From assembly GCA_039680605.1 (NCBI GenBank), contig JBDKTA010000022.1, forward strand, positions 186,001 to 250,000: a DNA stretch of 64,000 bases, given 5' to 3'. Under the pieces are notes generated by a model. That model saw only the letters and a program-made list of their open reading frames with translations. It did no database searches and was not told where the DNA came from. This document shows, one piece after another, positions 42,122 through 51,476 of the stretch; within the stretch, counting starts at the first letter, position 1, and every line of letters starts with the position of its first letter. The translations under genes and the position numbers were made by a program. Source of the stretch: Planctomycetaceae bacterium (GTDB lineage: Bacteria; Planctomycetota; Phycisphaerae; SM23-33).

Positions 42122-44908
42122 TCAGCGGAGGAAAGCAAGAACTGCCCTTGTCGCCTCAAGCTTGATTTTGGTTAGAGCGCTATTCGTGTGGGAGTTCCGT
42201 GCAGCACCGGTTGGAGCGATAAGACTGCAGAACTGGTTTCTGGGCTCGATGCACATGTAAATGAATTCGTTGCATTTGTTCCGCAGTACACAATACAGAT
42301 CAGCGTTGATCGCAGTCACATCCATCCTCTTGAAGTCCCCGAGATCCACCGTCATCTTTGTCCCATCAAGTCTCTGAAGATCCTTGCGCTCAGCCAACTC
42401 GTTCAGCATCTGATAAGATTCATCTTCTGTCACTGCAATGCCATCAGCACAGCCGAGTGCCTGCCAGCTTTCGTCGCTCTGCAGGCTTGCAGGTGCGTCT
42501 GCCGCGCCCACACACATACCAAGGTTGAGCCGTAGCCCTGTGCCAATTCTGCGCCAGTATTCTTCTGGGGGACAAGCCTTTGGAAACTCGCTTGGGGTGA
42601 GTTTCAACGAAGACAGTGAAGAGTCGGATCTGAGCCAAGGAAGTACAAGGCCGGCGGAAGTCCGAGTGGAAGAAAGCAAGTACAGATCTAGGGCGAAGAA
42701 GGGGAGATTGGCTACATGCGTCCTTTCTATGTGGTTGGCCTGCTTGGCCCACTTTCCAAGCTCCTCTGTGGCTTGCGCGCAGGCACGGAACAATATCTTC
42801 GGGCCTCGGGCTTCTAACTTGGCAAATGATTCCAACAATGGCTCCGGACGAAACCCACCATCGCGTAGTGATATTAGGATGTTTAATATGCCCTCTGATA
42901 AACCCGAGGCTTGAATATTCACATCTGAAAGCTCCTTGTCAACACACTCCAGATACGAATGGAACCCAACAGCCCATCGTGTATACTCACGAATCCATCC
43001 TAATGAAAGCTGGTCCTCAGGATTCAGATGCTCTTTGTAAGTGGTGAGGGCATCGAGAACCTCCCAATAGGAGGCTATGGGATCTTTCAGAATCATGCTG
43101 TGGGATGAGAGAGCAATCAACGCCTGGTGCAGTGGGCTCTTTTGTGCTCCGCCCGAAGGAAACACGGCCTCAATGGCCCCGATTGGCCTACGGTCATAGA
43201 CGAAAACGCCTATGAAAGCCCCAGCCTTCAAACTGTCGAACGCCGGATCGTCAGGGCGGAGGCAAACTCTTGGATGAGGGCCAGCCAATGGCATTGGTCC
43301 AGGGCCCGGTCTTGGCAAAGAGGGTATCTTACCCATAACAGTTACCGTCAGAAGCCCACCAAATCGAGCTTCCCAAGGCCAGACCAGCAACCCGATCGGG
43401 CAAACAGGTATTGATGGCTGACACATCTCTTCGATGGCGGCCGCATCAGCCCCATCGGCTATCCTGAACAGGAGCACAGGCGGTCTTCCCTGCATTGCGG
43501 CACCATCAAAGCGATGCTTTGAGGCAGAACGTTCCAGGAGATGAGCAACCGTATCGGAAGGGACCATATCTAGATCGATATTCCTGACTTGTATCGAGCG
43601 AATTATGCCTTCCACCAAATCCGGCAACATTTTCTTAGGTCTGAGGGCCTCCTTCTTCTTAAACCAGACGCGCTTTACAGGTTCGAGAAAGTTTGGTGAC
43701 ACTTGGTTCTCTTCGGCTACCTCTTCCAGAGTCACACCTTCATTGCTCCGGATAATGTCACATTTTAGCGAAATGGCCTCATCATCTCTCGAAAGAGCAT
43801 ATAGCGCCAGCATTTCTCGTCGCTCGGAAGATTGTCCAGCTTGCCTGTGGGGGTACTTTGCATCGTATGGAGCCCACCACATCTCTCCGATTGCGATAAT
43901 AGCTTCGGCACCTGTTCTTTCAACGTCCCCGGCAATTGCACGCCAGACGAGATATTTCTCTATTTGCTCATCCAGCTTGAGGCAAATACTTAGCATGCCT
44001 CTATCGGGCAAGAGAAGAAAGACTATAGGAACATGATAGCCATCAACAAGAAATATCTCCCGCGCACACTCGAACAACCACTCACTGGTCTTACGAAGGT
44101 TTCCAGATCCCATTTGTTCTAAGGAGATGATGGGAAAACCTCCGTACTGAGCCTTCATAACCTCCTGCCCCATCTCAGAGAAAGCGACCCTTCGTGTGAC
44201 CGCAATTCGGTCACCGTTTGAAAGCCGAACGCATATCGTCCGGAACTCGGGCTCGCCTCTCATATAAGCAGGGAGGTTGCCGATGTCGCCCGACTGTCCT
44301 GACTCCGAGGAGTCTCTGTCCAGTCTGAGAATATTCCGATCTGCGTCATGTAGAAGCTCTGACAGGACCCCGCAGGCATGTACCAATGCATCAAGCAACT
44401 CAAAGGCCGGCAGGTCTTCTGCAATCCACTTTCTTTCTATACGGACAAATCCGTCTTCCCGCACCTCCTGTGGTACTTGCCTTAAGTCCAGTGCGCCGAT
44501 TATTTCATCAACTGAGGCAAGTGGGTCCGCTTCCATCTCAAGGGAGGTGGGCTCGAAATAACAAGCGACAACAGCAATCCGGACGGTGCTCTTAGTGATC
44601 AGGTCTCCTTCTTTCACGATTTGATTTCGTGCATCAACCAACCACGTCATGATAGGGTCGTTAGCAAGACGTTCTCGCCAGGCGCCGTACCAGTCGTCAA
44701 ACTGCGGTATTTCTTTCTTCTGTTTCTGAAGTACCCATGTGACATTTCTGAGTGCCTGAATACTGGCATTTAGAAAGGTTCTGAACTCGGGTGGATCGAA
44801 GTAAGCTACGGCGGCTCGTCGCCAGAGCCTCATCGCCTCATCGAGTCTAGCGTGTGCCGTCGCCGATGGACATTTCCGCTTGCCATCGGGACTGTGCAAC
44901 ATGCCCAT
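42122..44908 (-). CDS. Large orphan protein, unknown, lower GC
   Basis: 928 residues, not recognised. Base composition is clearly lower in GC than all neighbours, and the gene stands alone between a repeat-rich gap and the secA-like gene. The N-terminal ~130 residues form a helical domain with LNASIQALRNVTWVLQKQK and WLVDARNQIVKEGD. RN followed by I/V-K recalls non-catalytic HEPN-like domains, but the RNxxxH motif is not met. The middle contains a helical segment EEVAEENQVSPNFLEPVKR. No membrane segment or signal peptide. It could be a defence or stress gene acquired by transfer; this is inference from composition and isolation only. Confidence 0.7.
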   Translation of the reverse strand: MGMLHSPDGKRKCPSATAHARLDEAMRLWRRAAVAYFDPPEFRTFLNASIQALRNVTWVLQKQKKEIPQFDDWYGAWRERLANDPIMTWLVDARNQIVKEGDLITKSTVRIAVVACYFEPTSLEMEADPLASVDEIIGALDLRQVPQEVREDGFVRIERKWIAEDLPAFELLDALVHACGVLSELLHDADRNILRLDRDSSESGQSGDIGNLPAYMRGEPEFRTICVRLSNGDRIAVTRRVAFSEMGQEVMKAQYGGFPIISLEQMGSGNLRKTSEWLFECAREIFLVDGYHVPIVFLLLPDRGMLSICLKLDEQIEKYLVWRAIAGDVERTGAEAIIAIGEMWWAPYDAKYPHRQAGQSSERREMLALYALSRDDEAISLKCDIIRSNEGVTLEEVAEENQVSPNFLEPVKRVWFKKKEALRPKKMLPDLVEGIIRSIQVRNIDLDMVPSDTVAHLLERSASKHRFDGAAMQGRPPVLLFRIADGADAAAIEEMCQPSIPVCPIGLLVWPWEARFGGLLTVTVMGKIPSLPRPGPGPMPLAGPHPRVCLRPDDPAFDSLKAGAFIGVFVYDRRPIGAIEAVFPSGGAQKSPLHQALIALSSHSMILKDPIASYWEVLDALTTYKEHLNPEDQLSLGWIREYTRWAVGFHSYLECVDKELSDVNIQASGLSEGILNILISLRDGGFRPEPLLESFAKLEARGPKILFRACAQATEELGKWAKQANHIERTHVANLPFFALDLYLLSSTRTSAGLVLPWLRSDSSLSSLKLTPSEFPKACPPEEYWRRIGTGLRLNLGMCVGAADAPASLQSDESWQALGCADGIAVTEDESYQMLNELAERKDLQRLDGTKMTVDLGDFKRMDVTAINADLYCVLRNKCNEFIYMCIEPRNQFCSLIAPTGAARNSHTNSALTKIKLEATRAVLAFLR

Positions 44909-45098
44909 GTAATCACTCCCGCTACTGTTTAAGATGCCATCCCGTCTAAACCCAGCACTAAGAAGCTTCTGCTTCGATGGTACCGCAATAGTCGTGGGCA
45001 GGCGAGGAGATTCGTCGACCGGTGTTGGGAAATCCGGTGATATATGGGCAATGGGAGGATTACGGGTCTGTTTACTCTCGGGGAATAATGGCAGCAGT
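44909..45098. other. 190-base gap, nothing recognised
   Basis: Mixed-composition DNA between the orphan gene and the secA-like gene. No repeat, hairpin or small frame stood out. Confidence 0.5.
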
Positions 45099-47057
45099 TC
45101 ACGTCTGGGACCCGGCGAAGCCTAGATATTCGTCGAGCCAGTCGTCGGTTTTGAGGACGCCTTTGCGCTGGGCGAGGGCTTGGCGGCTGGCGGTGCGCTG
45201 GGCGCTGGTGAAGATCCGGCGGGTGAAGGGGGTGGAGATTTCGTTCTCGGCGGCGCGGTGGCGGGTTCGCAGGAGGGAGGAGCTGTGAGGGGCGTGGCGG
45301 CGGACCAACTCGTCCTCGAGGCTGACGAACGTCTCGGCGTGGCCGGGGTCGCCCTGGCGGGCGCAGCGGCCTATCAGCTGGCGGTCTACGCGGCGGGACT
45401 CGTGGCGCTCGGTGGCGATCACGTGCAGGCCGCCGAGGTCCGCCACGCCGCGAGCGAGCTTGATGTCGGTGCCGCGGCCAGCCATGTTCGTCGCCACGGT
45501 GATGCGCCCGGGCGCGCCCGCGCCGGCGACGATCTGGGCCTCCTCGGCGTGGCGCACGGCGTTGAGCACCTGGTGAGCGAGGCCGACGGCTGTCAGCATG
45601 CCCGAGAGTTGCTCGCTGGCCCGGACGCTGCGGGTGCCGATGAGGATCGGGGCGGCGGTTTCGTGCAGGGCTTTGGCGCGGGCGATCACGGCTGCCCACT
45701 TGGCGGTTTCGGTAGCGAAGACGCGGTCGGGGGCGACCTTGCGGATGCATGGGCGGTTGGTGGGGATGACGGCCACGGGCAGATGGTAGATCTGCCAGAA
45801 CTCCAGCGTCGCCTCGGCCGCGGTGCCGGTCATACCCGAGAGCTTCCTGTACTGGCGGAAGAACCGCTGGAAGCTGATGCGGGCGTGGGTGTCCTTGGGG
45901 GCCTGCACGTCGAGGCCTTCCTTGGCCTGCACGGCCTGGTGGAGCCCGTCGCGCCACTCGCGGTCGGGCATGAGGCGGCCGGTGAACTCGTCGACGATGA
46001 CGACCTTCTCGTCCTTGACGACGTACTGCTTGTCTCGGCGGTAGAACGTGGCGGCAGTCAGGGCCTGGACGACCAGCTCCTCGCTGCGTCGCCGCCGGGA
46101 CCAGGATCCGCCCAGTTCGCCCCCCAGTTCGTTCAGCCGGGTCTTTCCGGCGTCGGTCAGGTCCACCTCGCGATAGCGTTCATTGACGCGGTAGTGGGTG
46201 TGGAGTTCGAGGCGGCGGGCCAGGTCCACGGCCTGCGTGAACGCGGCGACCTGTTCGCGGTTGGGCGCCTGGCCGGAGATGATCAGCGGGGTGACGGCTT
46301 CGTCGATCAGGACCGAGTCGGCCTCGTCGATGATGGCACAGTGCAGACCGGTCTGGAGGAGCCGGTCGGTCCCGCGGCCGCTGCCCTCGACGATCTTGGC
46401 CAGCAGCGCGTCGGTGAGCCCGCGGAGCTTGCCCAGCGCCAGTCGGTCGCGGAGGAAATCGGCGGTCACTTCCTTGTTGGTGCAGTAGGTGATGTCGGCC
46501 TGGTACGCCGCTCGGCGGTCGTCGCCTTCCATCTCGCCTTCAATGTGCGCCGCTCGCAGTCCGCAGAAGCGGTAGACCTTGCTCATCCACTCGGCGTCGC
46601 GCTTGGCCAGATAGTCATTGACGGTGATGACGTGGCAGCCGCGCCCTCGCCAGCCGGCGATCGTCGCGGGCATGGTAGCCGTGAGCGTTTTGCCCTCGCC
46701 GGTGGCCATCTCGGCGATGCACCCCGCCTCGATCGCCAGCGCCCCGGCCACCTGCACGCGGTACGGCCGCTCGCCAAGCTGGCGGAATGCGACCTCGCGA
46801 ATGACGGCGAAGGCGGCTAACAGGTCGGGCTTCTTCTGGCGATTGCGGCGGAAGAGTTCACGGAAGTGCCGGGCCTGCTCGGCGAGTTTGGCGTCGGTCA
46901 GTTCGGCGAAGGATTTTTCCATCGCCAGCACCGCGTCGGCTTGGGCGAGGAACCGCCGCGTGCGGGGCAGGAGGTTGTTGGCCAGACCCAGGGCGGTATC
47001 CCAGGCAGCGTCGAGCGTGCGCGGCAAGGCCTCGCTGCCGGACGGCTGGGAGAGCAT
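45099..47057 (-). CDS. Short SecA-like preprotein translocase ATPase
   Basis: About 652 residues (ATG 47057; the frame is open to a TTG at 47084) versus 840-950 for housekeeping SecA. Walker A EMATGEGKTLTATMPA, DEADSVLIDEAVTPLIISG, the preprotein-binding region, RKLSGMTGTAAEA and the motor-2 motif ATNMAGRGTDIKLARGV, plus IGRCARQGDPG, are intact. The helical wing and scaffold is shortened, and the C-terminal zinc finger (CxCxSGxxxxxCH) is missing. It lies downstream of PqqD-M50-HlyD, GAF-HlyD and adaptor genes on the same strand. It is probably a specialised accessory SecA rather than the cell's only SecA. Confidence 0.9.
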   Translation of the reverse strand: MLSQPSGSEALPRTLDAAWDTALGLANNLLPRTRRFLAQADAVLAMEKSFAELTDAKLAEQARHFRELFRRNRQKKPDLLAAFAVIREVAFRQLGERPYRVQVAGALAIEAGCIAEMATGEGKTLTATMPATIAGWRGRGCHVITVNDYLAKRDAEWMSKVYRFCGLRAAHIEGEMEGDDRRAAYQADITYCTNKEVTADFLRDRLALGKLRGLTDALLAKIVEGSGRGTDRLLQTGLHCAIIDEADSVLIDEAVTPLIISGQAPNREQVAAFTQAVDLARRLELHTHYRVNERYREVDLTDAGKTRLNELGGELGGSWSRRRRSEELVVQALTAATFYRRDKQYVVKDEKVVIVDEFTGRLMPDREWRDGLHQAVQAKEGLDVQAPKDTHARISFQRFFRQYRKLSGMTGTAAEATLEFWQIYHLPVAVIPTNRPCIRKVAPDRVFATETAKWAAVIARAKALHETAAPILIGTRSVRASEQLSGMLTAVGLAHQVLNAVRHAEEAQIVAGAGAPGRITVATNMAGRGTDIKLARGVADLGGLHVIATERHESRRVDRQLIGRCARQGDPGHAETFVSLEDELVRRHAPHSSSLLRTRHRAAENEISTPFTRRIFTSAQRTASRQALAQRKGVLKTDDWLDEYLGFAGSQT

Positions 47058-47077
47058 TCGCCAGGTTGTGCTGGGCA

Positions 47078-47300
47078 GGGGCAATTTCCAATTTCCAATT
47101 TGGAATTTACAATTTCCGATTGAACAACATTGGCCGGGGGACTACCGGGTGCCATGGCGGTCGTTTCTCAGCCGCCATGCTTGCGGCACGACGCGGTCGG
47201 GGACATGGCGGCGGGATAACGGCCGCCATGGCACCCAGCTACTGATTACCGATTACTGATTACCGATTACTGATTACCGATTACCGATTACCGATTACTA
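47078..47300. repeat. Composite of three repeat families upstream of the secA-like gene
   Basis: CAATTTCCAATTTCCAATTT (47078-47124); an ATGGCGG...CCGCCATG palindrome pair (47147-47179 and 47202-47238), the first matching the linker repeat at 10189; and eight perfect units of GATTACC/GATTACT (47244-47299) whose far end touches the stop codon of the M50-HlyD gene (47298-47300). Confidence 0.85.
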
Positions 47301-49517
47301 AATACGGAATCGTTTCTGCACCACCTGCGTCAATTCGTGCCACCACTGGACGGCCAGGGGTTTGGCGGGCAGGTCGATTCTCGCCACGACGCGCTGGCGG
47401 GGCAGCAGTCGCAGGGCCTGCGCGTCGCCCGCCGCGTCCGGCACGATACGCAGTTCGAAGAACGCCTGCGCCGCGGTCATTCCCTGGCGGTCGTCCGTCT
47501 TGGTCTGCACCGACCCGCCGGCGGCGTATCCCAGGGCGGCCGAGGGCAGGTTCTCCTGTGCGGCCTTGAAGATCGCCTCGATGCGCCCGCCGAGCGGCCG
47601 TCCGCCGACGGTCACGTCCGGCCGACCCTGGAGGCGTACTTCGACGTTGAGCCCCGGGTCGCGGGCCAGTTCGTTCATCAGCACGGCGGCGACGTCCTGC
47701 TTTGCGACAGCCCGGATCAGCAGGTGGTCCATGTCGGCCACGACCCCGATCTGGCGGTCGCGGCTGAGGAAGGCGCCCTCGTAGCGGTCCAGGTCCGGCG
47801 AGACCCACAGGCCGTCGATGGGCGCTTTGATCGTCAGCGAGTCCAGTTGCCCCTTGAGGTCGGCGATCTTCTTGTCCATCGCCTCGATCATCGCGTCGAG
47901 CACCTGCACCTCGGCGGCGTTTTCCGTGCGGGCGATGGCCCGCTGGGTCTCCAGCGCGCTGCGGTTGTGCTGGTGGGCCTTAAACTGGGCCTCGAGCTCC
48001 GGATTGGCCAGCACCGCCAGCACCTGCCCGCGTGTGACATTTTGCCCCGGCGTTGCGACGATGCGCTGCAGCACGCCCTCGGCAGCAGGATAGATCACCT
48101 GCATCTGGCGCGGCTCTGTGACGCCCTCGACGCGCGTCGTGTCGCCGGCGCGCACCAGGCCCAGGCCCCCCGCCAACAGCGCCGCAGCGAGCAGCACGCC
48201 AGCCACCGCACGGCCGCGAACGCGGGCCAGCTCGGGGCTCGTCGCCAGGTAGTACACGAACTTGCCCAGCGGCGCCGCGACCCACGCCCCGGCGGCCGCC
48301 ACGGCCAGAATCGCCCCGACGAAGAACAGCTTGTCGGCGATGAACGCCAGGATTCCCACGCAGACGACCACGCGGTAGACCGTCGAGGCCGGTCCGTAGA
48401 AGAGGAACCACGCCTTCTCGCCGGCCGAGTGTGCCGGGTTATCCGCCTTCGGGACCGACCAGAGGTACCGCTTGACCAGGTAGTAGAGGTACTGCTTGGA
48501 GCGGCCGGCGAGGTTGGGAATCTCCAGCAGGTCCGAGAGGATGTAATAGCCGTCGTACCGCAGCAGCGGGTTGAGGTTGAACAGCAGCGTCGAGACGCCC
48601 GCGATGAACATCACGTTGTAGGCGATGGCGTTGAGCGGCGTGGGCGTGGGGCTGAAGGTCATCGCCCAGACGATCGCGGCGACGGCGGCAACGCCCAGCT
48701 CGACGAGCATTCCGGCGGCCCCGACGATCACGCGCTGGAACTTGCTGCGCAGGGCCCAGGCGCTCGAGGCGTCGACGTAGGGCATGGGCGTGAAGATCAG
48801 CATCATCACGCCCATCGCATGCACCTCGCCGCCGCCCCCGCCGGCGAGACCGAACTTCTTGCAGGCAAAGGCGTGGCCGAACTCGTGGAAGAGCTTGATG
48901 AAGATGAAGCTGACGTACAGCAGCGGCAGGTTGGCGGTTTCGAGCACGCCGGCGCCGCGCGAGAGCAGCTCGTCGCCGCGCCCGGCCAGCAGGTAGGCGG
49001 CCGCGCCCACCAGCGCCAGCAGGATCACCGCGCCGACGGGACCAAACAGCCCGCCCAGGGCGCCGGCCCAGCGATCGAGGAAGTTGTTGGGGTCCAGCAG
49101 CGGGATTCGCACGAACAGCAGGTTCGACAGGCGTCCGCGCATCTCGCGGCTGACGCGCTGGTGGTGGCGATTGAACAGGCCCCGCGCGTCGGGGGGCACC
49201 TGGGCGGCCAGCAGGTTGCTGGTGTAGAGCTGGCCCAGCAGCGAGATGACTTCGCCCTGCGTGGGGGCCTCGTCGGCGAGTTTGTCGTTGCAGATTTTCC
49301 AGGCCTGCTCGACGGTGCGTTTGCCATCGAGCAGCCCCACCAGCATGTACGCCGGTTCGTTGAGGCGGAAGAACTGATTGCTCGAGGGGTCCTGCAGCAC
49401 GTGCCACATCTGCCCGCGGAAGAACTGGCGGCTGACCTGCACCGTGCCCCGCAGGCGCGGCGTCAGGGACGTCACGCGGTACCACGACTCGCTGAATGTC
49501 GGACGTTGTATCGGCAT
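47298..49517 (-). CDS. PqqD-like, M50 membrane metalloprotease and HlyD adaptor fusion
   Basis: 739 residues. Residues ~30-110 resemble the PqqD/RRE-type peptide-binding fold (GQMWHVLQDPSSNQFFRLNE, LDGKRTVEQAW). Residues ~155-450 are a multi-helix M50 site-2 protease with HEFGH (211-215) and the third zinc ligand in NLNPLLRYDGYY (Asp322). From ~470 the chain is a HlyD-type adaptor with a lipoyl half-motif (YPAAEGVLQRIVATPGQNV) and a coiled coil. The combination suggests capture of a peptide or protein, intramembrane cleavage and hand-over to an exporter. It is third of four genes with two more HlyD proteins and a SecA-like ATPase. Confidence 0.85.
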   Translation of the reverse strand: MPIQRPTFSESWYRVTSLTPRLRGTVQVSRQFFRGQMWHVLQDPSSNQFFRLNEPAYMLVGLLDGKRTVEQAWKICNDKLADEAPTQGEVISLLGQLYTSNLLAAQVPPDARGLFNRHHQRVSREMRGRLSNLLFVRIPLLDPNNFLDRWAGALGGLFGPVGAVILLALVGAAAYLLAGRGDELLSRGAGVLETANLPLLYVSFIFIKLFHEFGHAFACKKFGLAGGGGGEVHAMGVMMLIFTPMPYVDASSAWALRSKFQRVIVGAAGMLVELGVAAVAAIVWAMTFSPTPTPLNAIAYNVMFIAGVSTLLFNLNPLLRYDGYYILSDLLEIPNLAGRSKQYLYYLVKRYLWSVPKADNPAHSAGEKAWFLFYGPASTVYRVVVCVGILAFIADKLFFVGAILAVAAAGAWVAAPLGKFVYYLATSPELARVRGRAVAGVLLAAALLAGGLGLVRAGDTTRVEGVTEPRQMQVIYPAAEGVLQRIVATPGQNVTRGQVLAVLANPELEAQFKAHQHNRSALETQRAIARTENAAEVQVLDAMIEAMDKKIADLKGQLDSLTIKAPIDGLWVSPDLDRYEGAFLSRDRQIGVVADMDHLLIRAVAKQDVAAVLMNELARDPGLNVEVRLQGRPDVTVGGRPLGGRIEAIFKAAQENLPSAALGYAAGGSVQTKTDDRQGMTAAQAFFELRIVPDAAGDAQALRLLPRQRVVARIDLPAKPLAVQWWHELTQVVQKRFRI

Positions 49518-49521
49518 CTTG

Positions 49522-49580
49522 GTGGCACAGCCTTTCCAGGCTGTGCTCCTCTAAGACACAGGCTGGAAAGCCTGTGCCAC
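49522..49580. repeat. Inverted pair of CACAGGCTGGAAAGCCTGTG repeats
   Basis: Copies at 49522-49545 and 49557-49580 between two cluster genes. The stop codon (TAG) of the GAF-HlyD gene ends on the first base of the repeat. Confidence 0.85.
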
Positions 49581-51457
49581 TACAACCACAGCTTCATGCG
49601 GACCCAGTTCACCAGGCGGCGCGACCAGAGCCACCCCAGGGGTTTCTTGTCCAGGTCGATCTTCGCCACGCCGGTCATTCCCGGTCTCAGCCAGGGCGGC
49701 GTGGAGTGGAGCCTGACGCGCACCTTGAAGACGTTGTCCTGCTCGGACACCTCCGCCAGCGGCGTGATGCGTTCGACCGTGAAGGCGATGCGCTGCTGCG
49801 GGTACGACTCGCTGGCCAGTTCGCCGCTCTGCCCGACGCGGACGGGGGTGATCTGGTCTTCGCTGACTGACAGGTCGGCGTACAGGTCGTCGACCGGCGC
49901 CACCTCGAACAGCACGTCGCGCCGCGAGACCGGAACGCCGATGCGTTTCTTCAGGTCCCCTACCAGCACCAGCCCCGCCACCGGCGAGACGATGCGGGCC
50001 CGCTTGATCTGGTCGCCCAGCAGCTCGGCCTCGACGCCGGCGGCAGCGGCGTTCTCGCGTGCGATCTGCGCCTCGGCGGTCTTGCCCTCAGCCATCGCCA
50101 CGTCGGCCTGCTTGGTGAACTTGGCGCTTTCGGTGACCGCCCGGCGGAGCTGGGCCTGCAGGTCGCGCGTCTCGAGCTGGGCCAGCACCGCGCCGGCCTC
50201 GACGCGGCTGTCGGGTTCGACGAACGTCTTCTCCAGGTAGCCGTCGAAAGGCGCGGTGATGACCCGGCGTTGGGCGGCCTCGGTCATGAACGACGCCTGG
50301 GCCTGGTAGTCGCCCTGGACAAAGATCAGGCACAGCACGGCCGCCAGGACGCCCGCGGCAGCGAGCTTGGCCCAGGTGTGCTTGGGACCCAGCACCCCGC
50401 CCAGCCCGCGATACGCGCTGGAGGCGATACGCGCCCCCGCCCAGCGGTCAGTCTCGCGCAGAGCGATCAACCGCGCCGAAGACAGGTCCAGCACCAGGCG
50501 GAGGGTCTCGGCCTCGTCCAGAACGAAGGGCTTCTCAAAGTCGCGCTCGAGCACGAGCACGGCTTCGGGCCGCCCCGCCCGCCTCAGCGGCAGCGCCAGC
50601 ACCGAGCTGGGACCCTGGCGGCGGGCCAGCTCTCCGCAGGCGCGGCTGACGTAGCTGGCACCCTCCGGCGCGGGGTAGAGCACCTCCACGTCCTGGTCGA
50701 TGCACTCCTCGGCGGCCGCCTCGATATCTTGCACGAGCTTCATCTTGCGGCTGAACTTCTCGGTGTGGCTGGTGGCGGTCAGGATGACATAACGCCCCTT
50801 GAGGAATCCGACCGACACGCGGTGGCACTGCCATCGCGCGGCCAGTTCGTTGCACAGCGCCATGGCCGTGGCGGCGAATCGTTCATGGGCATTGACGGCA
50901 GAGAGCACTTCCATCGCCGCGCGCAGGCGGGCGAAGTCGCCCTCGCGCCGCTGCTGCGCCAGGCGCATCTCGTAGAGGCTCAGCAGACTGGCTGACAGCT
51001 CCAGCCGCTGGCGCGCCGCGGCGAGCACGCGCGAGTCGGAGCTTTCGATCAGAAACGCCGCAGTTGCGGGGGAGCAGTTGTCCGTCGAGACGGACATGAC
51101 CAGCAGGTGCTGGGCGGCATTCTGTCCGTAGAGTTCGCTGCCCTGATGCAGGGCGTGAAGCGAGGTGCGCCCCTTGGCGAGGGTCTGCGGGGCCAGTTGG
51201 GCCGCGGTGGCCAACCACGCCGGCGCGGGGGCCTCTGGCGGCGGAGGCGGATATACAGCCGCCACCTCGACGGTTCCCGCGTCGTTGCGGCGAAGGATCG
51301 CCCCGGCCGAAGCGGCGCTGAGGCGGCACTGAACGGTCAGCAGTTCCAGAAGGAACTGCTGGGCCGGACCGTTAAAGCGGCGCAGGCGCTCGACGAGATC
51401 GAGCGCGCCCGACAATTCGGCGCTGCCGCTGGACGATTGCGTTTGGCTGGTTGTCAT
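49580..51457 (-). CDS. GAF-domain HlyD-family membrane adaptor
   Basis: 625 residues from ATG 51457 (a GTG at 51469 is possible). The N-terminal ~360 residues are cytoplasmic, with two GAF-like segments (around LLELLTVQCRLSAASAGAIL and ATAMALCNELAARWQCHRVS). A single transmembrane helix follows at ~365-385 (LAAAGVLAAVLCLIFVQGDY), then a periplasmic HlyD-type barrel-sandwich and coiled coil (VITAPFDGYLEKTFVEPDS, IVSPVAGLVLVG). The architecture implies a sensor or assembly domain inside and an adaptor outside. It begins about 20 bases after the small adaptor gene's stop, so it is translated as part of the same operon. Confidence 0.85.
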   Translation of the reverse strand: MTTSQTQSSSGSAELSGALDLVERLRRFNGPAQQFLLELLTVQCRLSAASAGAILRRNDAGTVEVAAVYPPPPPEAPAPAWLATAAQLAPQTLAKGRTSLHALHQGSELYGQNAAQHLLVMSVSTDNCSPATAAFLIESSDSRVLAAARQRLELSASLLSLYEMRLAQQRREGDFARLRAAMEVLSAVNAHERFAATAMALCNELAARWQCHRVSVGFLKGRYVILTATSHTEKFSRKMKLVQDIEAAAEECIDQDVEVLYPAPEGASYVSRACGELARRQGPSSVLALPLRRAGRPEAVLVLERDFEKPFVLDEAETLRLVLDLSSARLIALRETDRWAGARIASSAYRGLGGVLGPKHTWAKLAAAGVLAAVLCLIFVQGDYQAQASFMTEAAQRRVITAPFDGYLEKTFVEPDSRVEAGAVLAQLETRDLQAQLRRAVTESAKFTKQADVAMAEGKTAEAQIARENAAAAGVEAELLGDQIKRARIVSPVAGLVLVGDLKKRIGVPVSRRDVLFEVAPVDDLYADLSVSEDQITPVRVGQSGELASESYPQQRIAFTVERITPLAEVSEQDNVFKVRVRLHSTPPWLRPGMTGVAKIDLDKKPLGWLWSRRLVNWVRMKLWL

Positions 51458-51476
51458 AGGCACCTGCACGCCAGGG

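Noticed and set aside
44929-45957. 342-codon Arg/Pro/His-rich frame within the secA-like gene
   Set aside because: Same strand, wrong frame of the SecA motor motifs; pure composition artefact.
47337-50240. 967-codon open frame opposite the M50-HlyD and GAF-HlyD genes
   Set aside because: His/Gln/Arg/Asp-biased antisense frame spanning two real genes and the intergenic repeat; no domain.
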